From positions 51,290-115,289 of the forward strand of contig JBBIMP010000015.1 in NCBI GenBank assembly GCA_037444305.1: 64,000 bases of DNA, written 5' to 3'. The notes under the pieces are model-generated. The model was given only the letters and a program-made list of their open reading frames with translations. It searched no databases and was not told the DNA's origin. Every line of letters starts with the position of its first letter. The first letter of the stretch is position 1. Origin of the DNA: JBBIMP01 sp037444305. GTDB taxonomy: Bacteria > Acidobacteriota > UBA6911. Positions 17,781-26,304 of the stretch are shown here, piece after piece. A program made the translations under genes and the position numbers.

Positions 17781-20723
17781 TTGCCATCCCGCGAAAACCC
17801 AGGTTCCATCAGGGTTCTGGGCGCCCGAGTGCACAATCTGAAGAATGTCTCCGTGTCCATCCCGCTCGACTCGCTCACGGTGGTCACGGGAGTGTCGGGC
17901 AGCGGAAAGAGCAGCCTCGCCTTCGATACCCTCTATGCCGAGGGCCAGCGGCGCTACGTCGCCTCCCTGTCCGCCTATGCCAGGCAGTTCCTGGACCGGG
18001 TGGAGAGACCCGAGGTCGAGGACATCCAGGGCATCTGCCCATCGCTCGCGATCCGGCAGAAGACCTTCTCGCGCAATCCCCGCTCCACCGTCGGCACCGT
18101 CACGGAAATCAACGACTACCTGCGCCTGCTCTTCGCGCGTATCGGTACCACACACTGCCCGGAGTGCCGCCGGCCCGTCGTGCGCGACTCTCCCGACAGG
18201 ATCGGAGACTTCGTCCTGTCTCTCCCCGCCGGCACCCGGTTTTCCATCTGCATGCCCCTGCCCCTGGAAACCCAGGAGGCGCCCGGCCCGGCGGGTTCCA
18301 CGCCCGGCAGGGCTCGCCCGGATCGTGGCGGCGCCCGAACACGCGAACCGGATCCCTCGAAGCGGCTGGCGCTGGCCCTCCCGGGGCTGCAGAAACAGGG
18401 CTTCGTGCGCCTGCTGATCGGTGAGAAGGTGGTCGGACTGGAAGAAGCCTTGCCGGCATTGAGCCGCAACCCGACCAAACAGGTTCACGTGGTGGTGGAC
18501 CGCCTGGTGGTGCAACCGGACATCCGGCAGCGACTCGTGGAAGCCTTGGAACTCTGCAGCCGAGAATCTGCAGGGCAGATGGACCTGCTGCTCGTCCCGG
18601 GCGAAGCCGGAGAGCTCGCGGGCCTGCTGCGCGAGAGCTTTCCCGCCGTCCGCTGGGAGGAGCACCCGGCCGGTCTGCTTGTCCGATTCAGCGACCGATT
18701 CGAGTGCCGGCTCTGCCGCATCGCGCTCGAAGAACCCGAGCCGCGGCTATTCTCCTTCAACAATCCCTACGGCGCCTGCCCGGAATGCCACGGCTTCGGC
18801 AACACCATGTCGCTGGACTTCGATCTCGTGGTGCCCGACGGCTCGCTGAGCCTGGCCGAGGGAGCGGTGGAGCCCTGGACAAAACCGCGCTACCGCGCGT
18901 TTCAGGAGCGAGCGCTTCAGTTCGCAGCCAGGGAGGGAATCGAAACGCAGGTACCCTGGGACCGGCTGCCGGAGGAGCATCGCCGCCGGCTCATCGAAGG
19001 CAAGGCGCCGTTCCCGGGGGTGACCGGATTCTTCAAGCGCCTGGAGCGGAGGAAGTACAAGATGCATGTCCGGATCTTTCTTTCGCGGTACAGGACGTAT
19101 GCCACCTGCTCGCTGTGCCACGGTGCGAGGTTGCGTTCCGAGGCCGGCAATGTCTCGGTGGGCGACCGGCGAATCACCGAAATCACCTCCATGACGATCG
19201 CACAGGCCGCGGGATTTTTCGCCGGCTTGGACCTGGCGCCTCACCAGGAGGAAATCAGCCGGAAGCTGCTTGAGGAAATCCGGCACCGCCTCGACCTGCT
19301 GCTCCAGGCCGGGCTCGATTACCTGACCCTGGACCGGCTCTCGTCCTCGCTTTCCGGCGGCGAAGCCCAGAGAATCCAGCTCGCAACATCCCTGGGATCG
19401 ATGCTCGTCGGGGCGCTGTACGTCCTCGACGAACCCAGCATCGGCCTCCACCCCAGGGATACGGGCCGGCTGCTGGCGATCCTCGGACGCCTCAAGGACC
19501 TGGGAAACACGGTGCTCGTGGTCGAGCACGATCCCGACATCATGGCCGCCGCGGATCATATCATCGACCTGGGTCCGCACGCGGGAGACCAGGGCGGGCG
19601 GGTGACCTTCGAGGGGAGCTACCAGGATCTGCTTGACTCCGGACAATCCCTCACCGGCCGGTACCTCGGCGGCGGCCAGCGCATTCCGGTGCCGCTGTTC
19701 CGACGCAACGGGAGCGGAAAGCACATTGAAATCCGGGGGGCGGTGAAGCACAACCTGAAGGATCTGACCGTGCGCATCCCCCTGGGGGCCTTTGTATGCG
19801 TCACCGGCGTTAGCGGCAGCGGCAAATCCACGCTGGTGCACAGCGTGCTGTGCAACAACTACCGCAAGGCCGCCTCCGGACGCGATGTGCTGGACGGCTG
19901 CGCCGCCATCCGCGGCCTGCAGCACATCTCCGATCTCGTGCTGGTGGACCAGTCGCCCATCGGCCGGACCCCCCGTTCCAACCCGGTCACCTACATCAAG
20001 GCGTTCGATCTGGTGCGCTCTCTTTTTGCCGGGACCCAGGATGCGAGGAGCAGGAATCTGAAGCCCGGACACTTCTCATTCAACATCAGCGGGGGGCGGT
20101 GCGACAACTGCCAGGGCAACGGGGCCGTAACCGTCGAGATGCAGTTTCTGGCCGACGTCGAGCTGCCCTGCGAGGAGTGCCGGGGAACCCGGTTCAAGAG
20201 CTCCGTCCTGGACGTCCGGTTCAAAGGGAGGAACATCGCCGAAGTGCTCGACATGACCGTCAAGCGCGCGCTGGAGTTCTTCTCCGGGAACCGCAAGCTG
20301 GTGCGCATGCTTCGGGTCCTGGACGATGTCGGCCTCGGCTACCTGCGCCTTGGGCAATCGGCCACCTCGCTCTCGGGGGGAGAAGCGCAGCGCCTGAAGC
20401 TGGCCGCCTTCATCGAGTCGAAGCACTCCCGTAGGGTGCTGTACGTTTTCGACGAGCCGACCACGGGATTGCATTTCGACGACATCAAAAAACTGTTGGC
20501 GGCGTTCGACAAGATCATGAATGCCGGGAATTCGATCCTTGTGATCGAACACAATATGGAGCTCGTCAAGACGGCCGACTGGATCATCGACCTGGGTCCC
20601 GAGGGGGGCGAGGCCGGCGGCCGCATTCTTTTCGAGGGCACTCCCGAGAAACTGGCCGCCTGCCCCGAGTCGCACACCGGGCATCACCTCCGGCGCCTGC
20701 TCGATCCGGCAGGCGTTTCTTGA
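17781..20723 (+). CDS. uvrA: Excinuclease ABC subunit A
   Basis: 980 residues, about 40 longer than usual. Start TTG at 17781 with GGGAG upstream. Two ABC modules: Walker A GVSGSGKSS (37-45) followed by FDTLYAEGQRRYV, and the second GVSGSGKST near 670; signatures LSGGEAQRIQLA and LSGGEAQRLKLA; zinc modules with CPEC/CRLC and CPEC-CSLC pairs and the C-terminal CDNCQGNGAV-CEEC. UvrA scans DNA and loads UvrB at bulky lesions. The extra length is a Pro/Arg/Gly-rich segment (about 155-195) next to the UvrB-binding region, absent from most homologues. A back-to-back promoter lies upstream. Confidence 0.96.
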   Translation: MPSRENPGSIRVLGARVHNLKNVSVSIPLDSLTVVTGVSGSGKSSLAFDTLYAEGQRRYVASLSAYARQFLDRVERPEVEDIQGICPSLAIRQKTFSRNPRSTVGTVTEINDYLRLLFARIGTTHCPECRRPVVRDSPDRIGDFVLSLPAGTRFSICMPLPLETQEAPGPAGSTPGRARPDRGGARTREPDPSKRLALALPGLQKQGFVRLLIGEKVVGLEEALPALSRNPTKQVHVVVDRLVVQPDIRQRLVEALELCSRESAGQMDLLLVPGEAGELAGLLRESFPAVRWEEHPAGLLVRFSDRFECRLCRIALEEPEPRLFSFNNPYGACPECHGFGNTMSLDFDLVVPDGSLSLAEGAVEPWTKPRYRAFQERALQFAAREGIETQVPWDRLPEEHRRRLIEGKAPFPGVTGFFKRLERRKYKMHVRIFLSRYRTYATCSLCHGARLRSEAGNVSVGDRRITEITSMTIAQAAGFFAGLDLAPHQEEISRKLLEEIRHRLDLLLQAGLDYLTLDRLSSSLSGGEAQRIQLATSLGSMLVGALYVLDEPSIGLHPRDTGRLLAILGRLKDLGNTVLVVEHDPDIMAAADHIIDLGPHAGDQGGRVTFEGSYQDLLDSGQSLTGRYLGGGQRIPVPLFRRNGSGKHIEIRGAVKHNLKDLTVRIPLGAFVCVTGVSGSGKSTLVHSVLCNNYRKAASGRDVLDGCAAIRGLQHISDLVLVDQSPIGRTPRSNPVTYIKAFDLVRSLFAGTQDARSRNLKPGHFSFNISGGRCDNCQGNGAVTVEMQFLADVELPCEECRGTRFKSSVLDVRFKGRNIAEVLDMTVKRALEFFSGNRKLVRMLRVLDDVGLGYLRLGQSATSLSGGEAQRLKLAAFIESKHSRRVLYVFDEPTTGLHFDDIKKLLAAFDKIMNAGNSILVIEHNMELVKTADWIIDLGPEGGEAGGRILFEGTPEKLAACPESHTGHHLRRLLDPAGVS

Positions 20724-20749
20724 CCCCCGGTCGGCCCTTTGAGTATGAT
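20720..20749 (+). promoter_or_regulatory. Promoter of the 6S RNA
   Basis: TTGACC at 20720-20725 (overlapping the uvrA stop codon), an 18-base spacer and TATGAT at 20744-20749; predicted start 20754-20756 coincides with the 5' end of the RNA stem. Confidence 0.75.
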
Positions 20750-20753
20750 TTGG

Positions 20754-20940
20754 GTGCCCCTGTAACGTTGGTGATGGCACAAGCAATTTGAGCCAACAGT
20801 CTGTTTGAACGGGAGTTCGGGTCGCTTCACGGTGAGCGGGCTTTTCCTTCGGGAACTTGATCGCCTGATGTGAGGCGCAGGACACCCACCTTGCAACAAG
20901 GTTCAAATGGATTCTGCCACACGGCGGCACGGGGGCATTT
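20754..20940 (+). ncRNA. ssrS: 6S RNA
   Basis: About 187 bases, the usual 6S size. The 3' third reads ACCTTGCAACAAGGTTCAA, then GGATTCTGCCACACGGCGGCA, closely like the E. coli 6S 3' part (CACCTTGAACCAAGG ... GCCTGCGGCGGCA). The ends pair: TGCCCCTGT (20755-20763) with ACGGGGGCA (20929-20937), nine pairs with one G-U, followed by six T, so the closing stem doubles as terminator. Its own sigma-70 promoter lies just upstream. 6S RNA mimics an open promoter and sequesters sigma-70 holoenzyme in stationary phase. The locus is within about 850 bases of zapA, which matches its common neighbourhood. No ORF with a ribosome site overlaps it. Confidence 0.8.
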
Positions 20941-21002
20941 TTTCGTGGCCGGCGCGGCCGCGGTTAAACCGGCTCCGGCCGGGATCAACGGAATAAACCC
21001 AG

Positions 21003-21788
21003 ATGCGTGTCCTCTTCATCGGCGACATTTTCGGCAAGCCGGGCCGCAAGGCCCTTTTCGACAAACTGCCCCAGGTCATCCGGCGCCACCGGATCGACTT
21101 CACGTTGGCCAACGTGGAGAATGCCGCCGGCGGTTTCGGCGTGACCCCTCAACTGGCGGAGGAGTTTCTCAACTTCGACATCGACGTTCTCACCAGCGGC
21201 AACCACATCTGGGACAAGAAGGCGATCCTGCCCTATCTTGGCCAGCAGGCCCGTCTGCTGAGGCCGCACAACTACCCTCCAAGCGCACCGGGAACCGGCA
21301 TCTTCGTGGGCGACAGCCGCTGCGGCGTGCGCGTGGGCGTGCTCAACCTGCAGGGGCGGGTCTACATGCCCACGACCGATTGCCCGTTTGTCACCGGCAG
21401 GGCCGCAGTGGAATTGATCCGCAAGGAAACGGACATCGTCCTGGTGGATTTTCACGGCGAGGCCAGCTCGGAAAAGCAGGCCTTTGCCTTCTACCTGGAC
21501 GGCCGCGTTACCGCGGTGATCGGCACGCACACCCACGTGCAGACCGCGGATGAGCGCATCCTTCCCGGAGGCACCGCATTCATCACCGATATCGGCATGA
21601 CGGGCCCGCACGACTCGGTCATAGGTGCCATCCCGGACTTTGCGCTGGAGCGGTTCCTCCGGCAGATCCCCGTGCGGCTCGAGCCGGCAGCGGGGAACCC
21701 GAGGCTGTGCGGCGCGGTGGTGGAAATCGACGAGGCAACCGGACGCGCAAGCTCGGTCATCCGGATCAACGAGGCCGCAGCCTCCTAG
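21003..21788 (+). CDS. ymdB: YmdB-family metallophosphoesterase (2',3'-cyclic nucleotide phosphodiesterase)
   Basis: 261 residues. Metal-binding blocks of the TIGR00282/YmdB family are all present: FIGDIFGKPGRKA, ANVENAAGGFGV, TSGNHIWDKK, VDFHGEASSEKQAF and GTHTHVQTADERILPGG. The family cleaves 2',3'-cyclic nucleotides and in Bacillus affects RNA turnover and cell fate. It follows the 6S RNA on the same strand, which has its own terminator. In many genomes ymdB neighbours rny; here no rny is seen. The stop shares a CTAG with the stop of zapA. Confidence 0.93.
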   Translation: MRVLFIGDIFGKPGRKALFDKLPQVIRRHRIDFTLANVENAAGGFGVTPQLAEEFLNFDIDVLTSGNHIWDKKAILPYLGQQARLLRPHNYPPSAPGTGIFVGDSRCGVRVGVLNLQGRVYMPTTDCPFVTGRAAVELIRKETDIVLVDFHGEASSEKQAFAFYLDGRVTAVIGTHTHVQTADERILPGGTAFITDIGMTGPHDSVIGAIPDFALERFLRQIPVRLEPAAGNPRLCGAVVEIDEATGRASSVIRINEAAAS

Positions 21789-22087
21789 CAGAGAAAACGG
21801 TCGAGCATGCTCACGCAGCGCTGCGAGCGCCGGCTTACCGTTTCGTCCATTTCCTGCAGTTCCTCGAGCGTGCGCAGCAGCTCCTCTTCCAGGCTGAGCG
21901 CCGTGAGGATCGCCACCTTCAGGGTGTCGACCGCACCCGATTCCATGGCCACCTCCCGCATTCGCCGGTCCAGCTCGCTGCAGATCTGCAGAAGCCTGGC
22001 CGAATCTCCGCTGGTGCGGAGGGCATACTCGCGGTCGTAGATCTTTACCGTGACCATTCCCTGTTTGGCATCTCCCATCTCGCCCAC
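21785..22087 (-). CDS. zapA: Cell division protein ZapA
   Basis: 100 residues (or 90 if the internal Met-11 is used). The N-terminal VTVKIYDREYALRTSGD and the following Leu-rich helix with LDRRMREVA match the ZapA head, and residues 55-90 form a coiled coil (LKVAILTALSLEEELLRTLEEL). ZapA tetramers crosslink FtsZ filaments at the division ring. It is the last gene of the pheS-pheT-zapB-zapA run, 34 bases after the preceding coiled-coil gene. Confidence 0.88.
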   Translation of the reverse strand: MGEMGDAKQGMVTVKIYDREYALRTSGDSARLLQICSELDRRMREVAMESGAVDTLKVAILTALSLEEELLRTLEELQEMDETVSRRSQRCVSMLDRFLC

Positions 22088-22121
22088 CCGCCTCGCTGAA
22101 TCGGCGGGGAGAAGGCCGCTG

Positions 22122-22406
22122 TCAGCGGATCTCCAGTGAAGCCAGCAGGCCCAGCGCCTTTTCCACCCTCTCGCGCAGCTCTTCCCTTTCCTTCATCAAC
22201 TGGGCCGCGTTCTGATCGGCTTCCTCTTGGCCCTGCCGCAGCGCTTGCACCTCGCCCCTCAGCCGCTGGTTTTCCTCCTGCAGCTTATCATTCTCGCCCT
22301 TGATCACCTTGAAGGCTTCCACCACCCTGAAGATCTTGTCTTCAAGGTGTCCAAAGCGCTCCAGTCCCATGGGTTCCCACTGGTCTTTGGCATTTTCGTT
22401 TTTCAT
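22122..22406 (-). CDS. Small coiled-coil protein, ZapB-like
   Basis: 94 residues, almost entirely one helix. After residue 18 a heptad pattern runs LEDKIFRVVEAFKVIKGEN then KLQEENQRLRGEVQALR. Size, heptad pattern and position directly before zapA suggest a ZapB-like partner that bridges ZapA and the nucleoid side of the division ring. This is inference from context; coiled coils resemble one another. Its ATG overlaps the pheT stop as ATGA. Confidence 0.7.
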   Translation of the reverse strand: MKNENAKDQWEPMGLERFGHLEDKIFRVVEAFKVIKGENDKLQEENQRLRGEVQALRQGQEEADQNAAQLMKEREELRERVEKALGLLASLEIR

Positions 22407-24460
22407 GATTGCTTTCTGAGCTCGGCGCCGAAGGTGCTGCGCAAGAAATGCTGAATATTATCGACAAAGCCCTGCACGCGGTCAACGGTAAGCGTCTTCT
22501 CCCGATCCAGGAAGATGAACCGCATCATCATGCTGGTTTTATCCGGAGGGATGTTCTCGCCCTGATAGACATCCATCAATTCTGTCCCCGCCAGTTCGGA
22601 AATCTGGAGGCTCTCGATCCCGGCACGGATCGAGCCCCAGGTCGCCGCCCGGGGCAGCACCAGGGAGAGGTCCCGCTCCACGGTCGGAAATCTGGGAATG
22701 GCTGCGAACCGGATCGGGCCGAACAGACTCTCCCAGATCCCCTCGAAATCGATTTCCGCCACGAAAATCCGCTGCTTGAGCTTAAGGCTCTCCTCGATAT
22801 TGGGGTGCAGGCCTCCCAGCACCCCCGCCCGTTTTCCCCCAACGAGCACCGTCGCGGCCAAGGCGGGATCCAGCCACGGAACATCGGCGCCCGGTGCAAA
22901 CGCGAACGGCTCGCTCCTCATGGACGCCAGCAGGCTCTCGATCACGCCCTTGAGGTGGAACAGGTCGTAGGAACCGCCGGAGCGGTGCCAGTTCCGGGTC
23001 GCCGTTTCCCCGGTTCCCAAAACTCCCAACGCCCTGCTCTCACGCGTTCCGCCGTCCGTCCCCCGGCGGTACACCCTTCCCAATTCGAAGATCCTCACGG
23101 CGTCGAGGCCGTGGTTGAGGTTGTGGCGGGCCGACCGCAGCAGCCCCGGCACGAGCCAGCTGCGCAGGCAGCCGGTTTCCTCCGTCAGCGGATTCCGAAT
23201 CGCGATGTAGGTGGCGCAGCCCGCCGGGAATTGCTCGCGCTCCCGGTGGTCGGCGAAACTGAGGTTCACGGCCTCCGAGTATCCCAAACCCCTCAGGATC
23301 TGCCGGCAAGAAAGCTCGTAGCGCTTCGCCGGCGACGGCTGTCCGTCGGCAGTTCGCGCCGCGGTGCTCGTCGGAATGTTCTGATACCCGTGGAAGCGGG
23401 CCAGCTCCTCGATCAGATCCGCCTCCAGCTCCATGTCCACGCGATAGGTCGGGCAGGTCACCTCCCACCGGCCCTTTCCCCGGCGAACCGGCTTGAACTC
23501 CAGCTTTTGGAGAGTGCTTTCGATGAATGCATCTTCCAGTCTCACGCCCAGCAGGCCCTCGGCCCGCGCCCGGGCCAGGTGGATGCGCACGGGTTCCAGC
23601 CGGCCCGGCCGGCAGTCCTGCAGGCTCCCGGCGATTCGGGCCGAGGCGAGCTCCTGCAGGAGCTTCGCCGCCCTCGCAATCGCCACCGCGGGCGCATTCC
23701 AGTCCGTGCCCCGTTCGAAGCGGCAGCTGGCCTCGGTCGACAGTCCGAGTTTTTTCGAGGTCCGGCGCACCGAGCCCGGCTGGAAGTACGCGGCCTCCAG
23801 CAGGATGGTCGTGCTCGACAGGGATATTTCCGAGTCCAGCCCGCCCATGACGCCGGCGATCGCCACGGGTCCCTGGCCGTCGTTGATCAGCAGCATCTCC
23901 TCGTCGAGGCTTCTCTCCACGCCATCGAGCGTGCGCATGCTCTGTCCATGCAAGGCACGCGCAACCACGATTTTTCCCCCCGCCAGCCGAGCGAAATCGA
24001 AAGCGTGCAGCGGGTGGCCGATTTCGAGGAGCACGTAATTAGTGATGTCGACGACGACGTTGACCGGACGGATGCCCGAGGCCTCCAGCCGCCTTTGCAT
24101 CCAATCGGGGGAGGGCCCGACGGTGACAGCGTCCATGACCAGTCCGACATAGCGCGGGCATAGGTCCGGATCGCGGATTTCAATGGAGCAGGGAATCCGG
24201 TCCTTGCGCAACCGCATCCGCTTTGCGCCCTCGGGAGGGCGGACGACGACGCCCGTGAGGGCGGCAATCTCCCGCGCAACGCCCAGATAGTTCATGCAAT
24301 CCGGACGGTTCGAGGTGATTTCCAGCTCCAGCACCGGGTTGCCGTGGACTTCCGAAACCGATTCCACCACGAGCCCCAGCATGGTAAGGCCATCCTTCAG
24401 CGTCAGGGGGTCCGGGGGGAGCTCCACAAACTCGCTGATCCATTCCAGGCTGATCTTCAT
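22403..24460 (-). CDS. pheT: Phenylalanine-tRNA ligase beta subunit, short form without the tRNA-binding OB domain
   Basis: 685 residues against about 795 in E. coli. ATG 24460 begins MKISLEWISEFVEL as expected. The chain then goes directly to VLELEITSNRPDCMNYLGVAREIAALTG, so the EMAPII-like OB module normally at about 40-150 is absent. The B3/B4 editing domain (EIGHPLHAFDF, EASCRFERGTD), B5 and catalytic-like core (NPLTEETGCLRSWLVPGLL) and the C-terminal ferredoxin-like anticodon-binding domain (FPTVERDLSLVLP) are intact. It forms the alpha2-beta2 synthetase with PheS. It begins 14 bases after the pheS stop. Confidence 0.95.
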   Translation of the reverse strand: MKISLEWISEFVELPPDPLTLKDGLTMLGLVVESVSEVHGNPVLELEITSNRPDCMNYLGVAREIAALTGVVVRPPEGAKRMRLRKDRIPCSIEIRDPDLCPRYVGLVMDAVTVGPSPDWMQRRLEASGIRPVNVVVDITNYVLLEIGHPLHAFDFARLAGGKIVVARALHGQSMRTLDGVERSLDEEMLLINDGQGPVAIAGVMGGLDSEISLSSTTILLEAAYFQPGSVRRTSKKLGLSTEASCRFERGTDWNAPAVAIARAAKLLQELASARIAGSLQDCRPGRLEPVRIHLARARAEGLLGVRLEDAFIESTLQKLEFKPVRRGKGRWEVTCPTYRVDMELEADLIEELARFHGYQNIPTSTAARTADGQPSPAKRYELSCRQILRGLGYSEAVNLSFADHREREQFPAGCATYIAIRNPLTEETGCLRSWLVPGLLRSARHNLNHGLDAVRIFELGRVYRRGTDGGTRESRALGVLGTGETATRNWHRSGGSYDLFHLKGVIESLLASMRSEPFAFAPGADVPWLDPALAATVLVGGKRAGVLGGLHPNIEESLKLKQRIFVAEIDFEGIWESLFGPIRFAAIPRFPTVERDLSLVLPRAATWGSIRAGIESLQISELAGTELMDVYQGENIPPDKTSMMMRFIFLDREKTLTVDRVQGFVDNIQHFLRSTFGAELRKQS

Positions 24461-24474
24461 CGCATTCCCTTCCC

Positions 24475-25491
24475 TCAGAACTGGGCGAGGAACCGGAGGT
24501 CGTTTTCGAAAAAGTGGCGGATGTCGTCCACGCCGTAGCGCAGGATGGCGACCCGGTCTATCCCCATGCCCCAGGCAAAGCCGGAGTAGGCGGCGTCGTC
24601 CACGCCCGACATCCGCAGCACTTTCGGGTGCACCATGCCCGCCCCCAGAATCTCTATCCAGCCGCTCTGCTTGCAGATCCGGCAGCCAGAGCCCGAGCAG
24701 AAAATGCAGCTGATGTCGACCTCCGCACCGGGCTCCACGAACGGGAAATAGCCGGGGCGGAGGCGCATGCGGATCCCGGCGTGAAAAAGCCTGCGCAGAA
24801 ACACCTCCAGCGTTCCCTTCAAGTCCCCCATGGTGATGCCCCGGTCGACCACGAGCACGTCCACCTGGTAGAACATGGGCGAATGGGTTGCATCGAAGGG
24901 ATCCCTCCGGTAGACCTTGCCCGTGCTGACCGCCCGGATGGGAGGCTTCATGGCTTCCATGGCATGCACCTGCACGGCCGAGCAATGCGTGCGCAGGAGG
25001 GTCGACTCATCCAGGTAGAAGGTATCCTGGGCGTCGCGGGCCGGATGGTTCCGGGGCATGTTGAGCGCCTCGAAATTGTAGTAATCCTGCTCGATCTCCG
25101 GCAGGTCGAAGACCCGGAAGCCCATCGAGACGAAAATGTCCTCTATCTCCTGCTGGAGGCTGATGATCGGATGTGCGGACCCGCGGGCGTAGGGATGGCC
25201 CGGCCGCGTGACGTCCACCGTGCCGCTGCCGGCGTCGCTCCGGGCAGCCCTGGCCTTCTCGTGCAACTGGTCGAGCCGCTCCTCGACGAGCCGCTTCAGT
25301 GCGTTCATGGCCTGTCCAAAGACAGGCCGCTCCGCTTTCGGCAGCTCGGGCAACCGCCGCAGCTCCCTGCTGAGGATCCCGCTCTCCCGCGCCACCCACC
25401 TGTCCCTGAGAGCCTTCCACTGGTCGAGATTCGAGATCGTCCCGGCCTCGCCTTCGAACTGCATCAGCAATCGATCGCGTCCTTCGCTCAT
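24475..25491 (-). CDS. pheS: Phenylalanine-tRNA ligase alpha subunit
   Basis: 338 residues from the second of two adjacent Met codons. Class II motifs: motif 1 region HPIISLQQEIEDIFVSMGF, motif 2 DPFDATHSPMFYQVDVLVVD, and motif 3 GMGIDRVAILRYGVDD. The C-terminal half contains a CIFCSGSGCRIC cluster seen in many bacterial PheS. It joins Phe to tRNA-Phe together with PheT. A terminator lies 65 bases upstream, between rplT and pheS, the site of the pheM attenuator in enterobacteria. Confidence 0.97.
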   Translation of the reverse strand: MSEGRDRLLMQFEGEAGTISNLDQWKALRDRWVARESGILSRELRRLPELPKAERPVFGQAMNALKRLVEERLDQLHEKARAARSDAGSGTVDVTRPGHPYARGSAHPIISLQQEIEDIFVSMGFRVFDLPEIEQDYYNFEALNMPRNHPARDAQDTFYLDESTLLRTHCSAVQVHAMEAMKPPIRAVSTGKVYRRDPFDATHSPMFYQVDVLVVDRGITMGDLKGTLEVFLRRLFHAGIRMRLRPGYFPFVEPGAEVDISCIFCSGSGCRICKQSGWIEILGAGMVHPKVLRMSGVDDAAYSGFAWGMGIDRVAILRYGVDDIRHFFENDLRFLAQF

Positions 25492-25557
25492 CATCCCCCT
25501 CCCTGGCGCCCCTGCGGCCGCCCCGCCATTTCAAGCCGCGCTCCCGGCGCGCGCTGC

Positions 25558-25591
25558 AAAAAAAACGCCCGGCGCTGCGGAACACCGGGCG
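25558..25591 (-). terminator. Intrinsic terminator between rplT and pheS, possible attenuator
   Basis: On the minus strand CGCCCGG (25585-25591), a 12-base loop, CCGGGCG (25566-25572), then eight T. A GCCCGGC word just after the rplT stop (about 25611-25617) is an exact complement of the 3' arm region and could compete with the 5' arm. Confidence 0.85.
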
Positions 25592-25619
25592 ATTCATGGG
25601 ATGAAAAAAAGGCCGGGCT

Positions 25620-25985
25620 TTACTCGGGCTTCGCCAGTGCCGCTTTCGCAGTCTCGGTGAGCCGGGTAAAAGCCTGCGGGTCCCGCACGGCGATGTCGGC
25701 CAGCATCTTGCGATCGAGGTCCACGCTCGCTTTCTTGAGACCGAGCATGAACCGGCTGTAGGACATGCTGTTCAAGCGCGCCCCCGCACCGATCCGGATG
25801 ATCCACAGCCCGCGGAAGTTCCTCTTTTTCGCTCTCCGGTCGCGGTAGGCAAAGCGCAATGCGCGATCCACGGACTCCTTGGCCGAACGATGCAGTTTGC
25901 TCTTGGTCAACCGGTAGCCCTTGGCCAGCTTGAGAATCTTCTTGCGGCGCTGTACCCGCTTGTTACCCCTCTTTACTCTTGGCAT
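25620..25985 (-). CDS. rplT: 50S ribosomal protein L20
   Basis: 121 residues, standard. The basic N-terminal arm MPRVKRGNKRVQRRKKILKL and the globular part with LWIIRIGAGARLNSMSYSRF are characteristic. L20 is an early assembly protein and in enterobacteria represses its own operon by binding leader mRNA; no such leader structure is claimed here. It follows rpmI in the infC-rpmI-rplT set and is followed by the terminator at 25558. Confidence 0.97.
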   Translation of the reverse strand: MPRVKRGNKRVQRRKKILKLAKGYRLTKSKLHRSAKESVDRALRFAYRDRRAKKRNFRGLWIIRIGAGARLNSMSYSRFMLGLKKASVDLDRKMLADIAVRDPQAFTRLTETAKAALAKPE

Positions 25986-26060
25986 TTCTCCGCTCCAACT
26001 CTTTGAATCGTAACTCTGGGCGCGGCCCGCCTCCCGACACGGCGGGGCTGGGCGGCACCG

Positions 26061-26255
26061 CTAGATTTTAAGCATACCCTTGACTCTGCCCGTATCCGCC
26101 TTGCTGACCAGCCTGCTGGCTACGAGCTTGCGGACGCGTTTGCGCGGCTTCTTGGTGAGAATGTGCCGGGCGTGGCTCCGCCGGCGTGTGATCTTGCCCG
26201 TGCCGGTCACCTTGAAACGCTTCGCGGCGCTCTTGTTCGTTTTTTGCTTGCTCAC
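26061..26255 (-). CDS. rpmI: 50S ribosomal protein L35
   Basis: 64 residues, rich in Lys and Arg. The family pattern NKSAAKRFKVTGTGKITRRR followed by RHILTKKPRKRVRKL is clear. It sits between infC and rplT in the conserved order, 49 bases after infC. Confidence 0.96.
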   Translation of the reverse strand: MSKQKTNKSAAKRFKVTGTGKITRRRSHARHILTKKPRKRVRKLVASRLVSKADTGRVKGMLKI

Positions 26256-26304
26256 AAATACCCCCTTGAAAGGAACCTTTTCCCAACGCCCGTACGGCCG
26301 ACGG

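Noticed and set aside
25540..25597. A pheM-like leader peptide starting at ATG 25597 (MNRPVFR..., later two Phe) before pheS
   Set aside because: There is no Shine-Dalgarno before it, its Phe codons are just the terminator T tract, and the frame runs on through pheS without a nearby stop.
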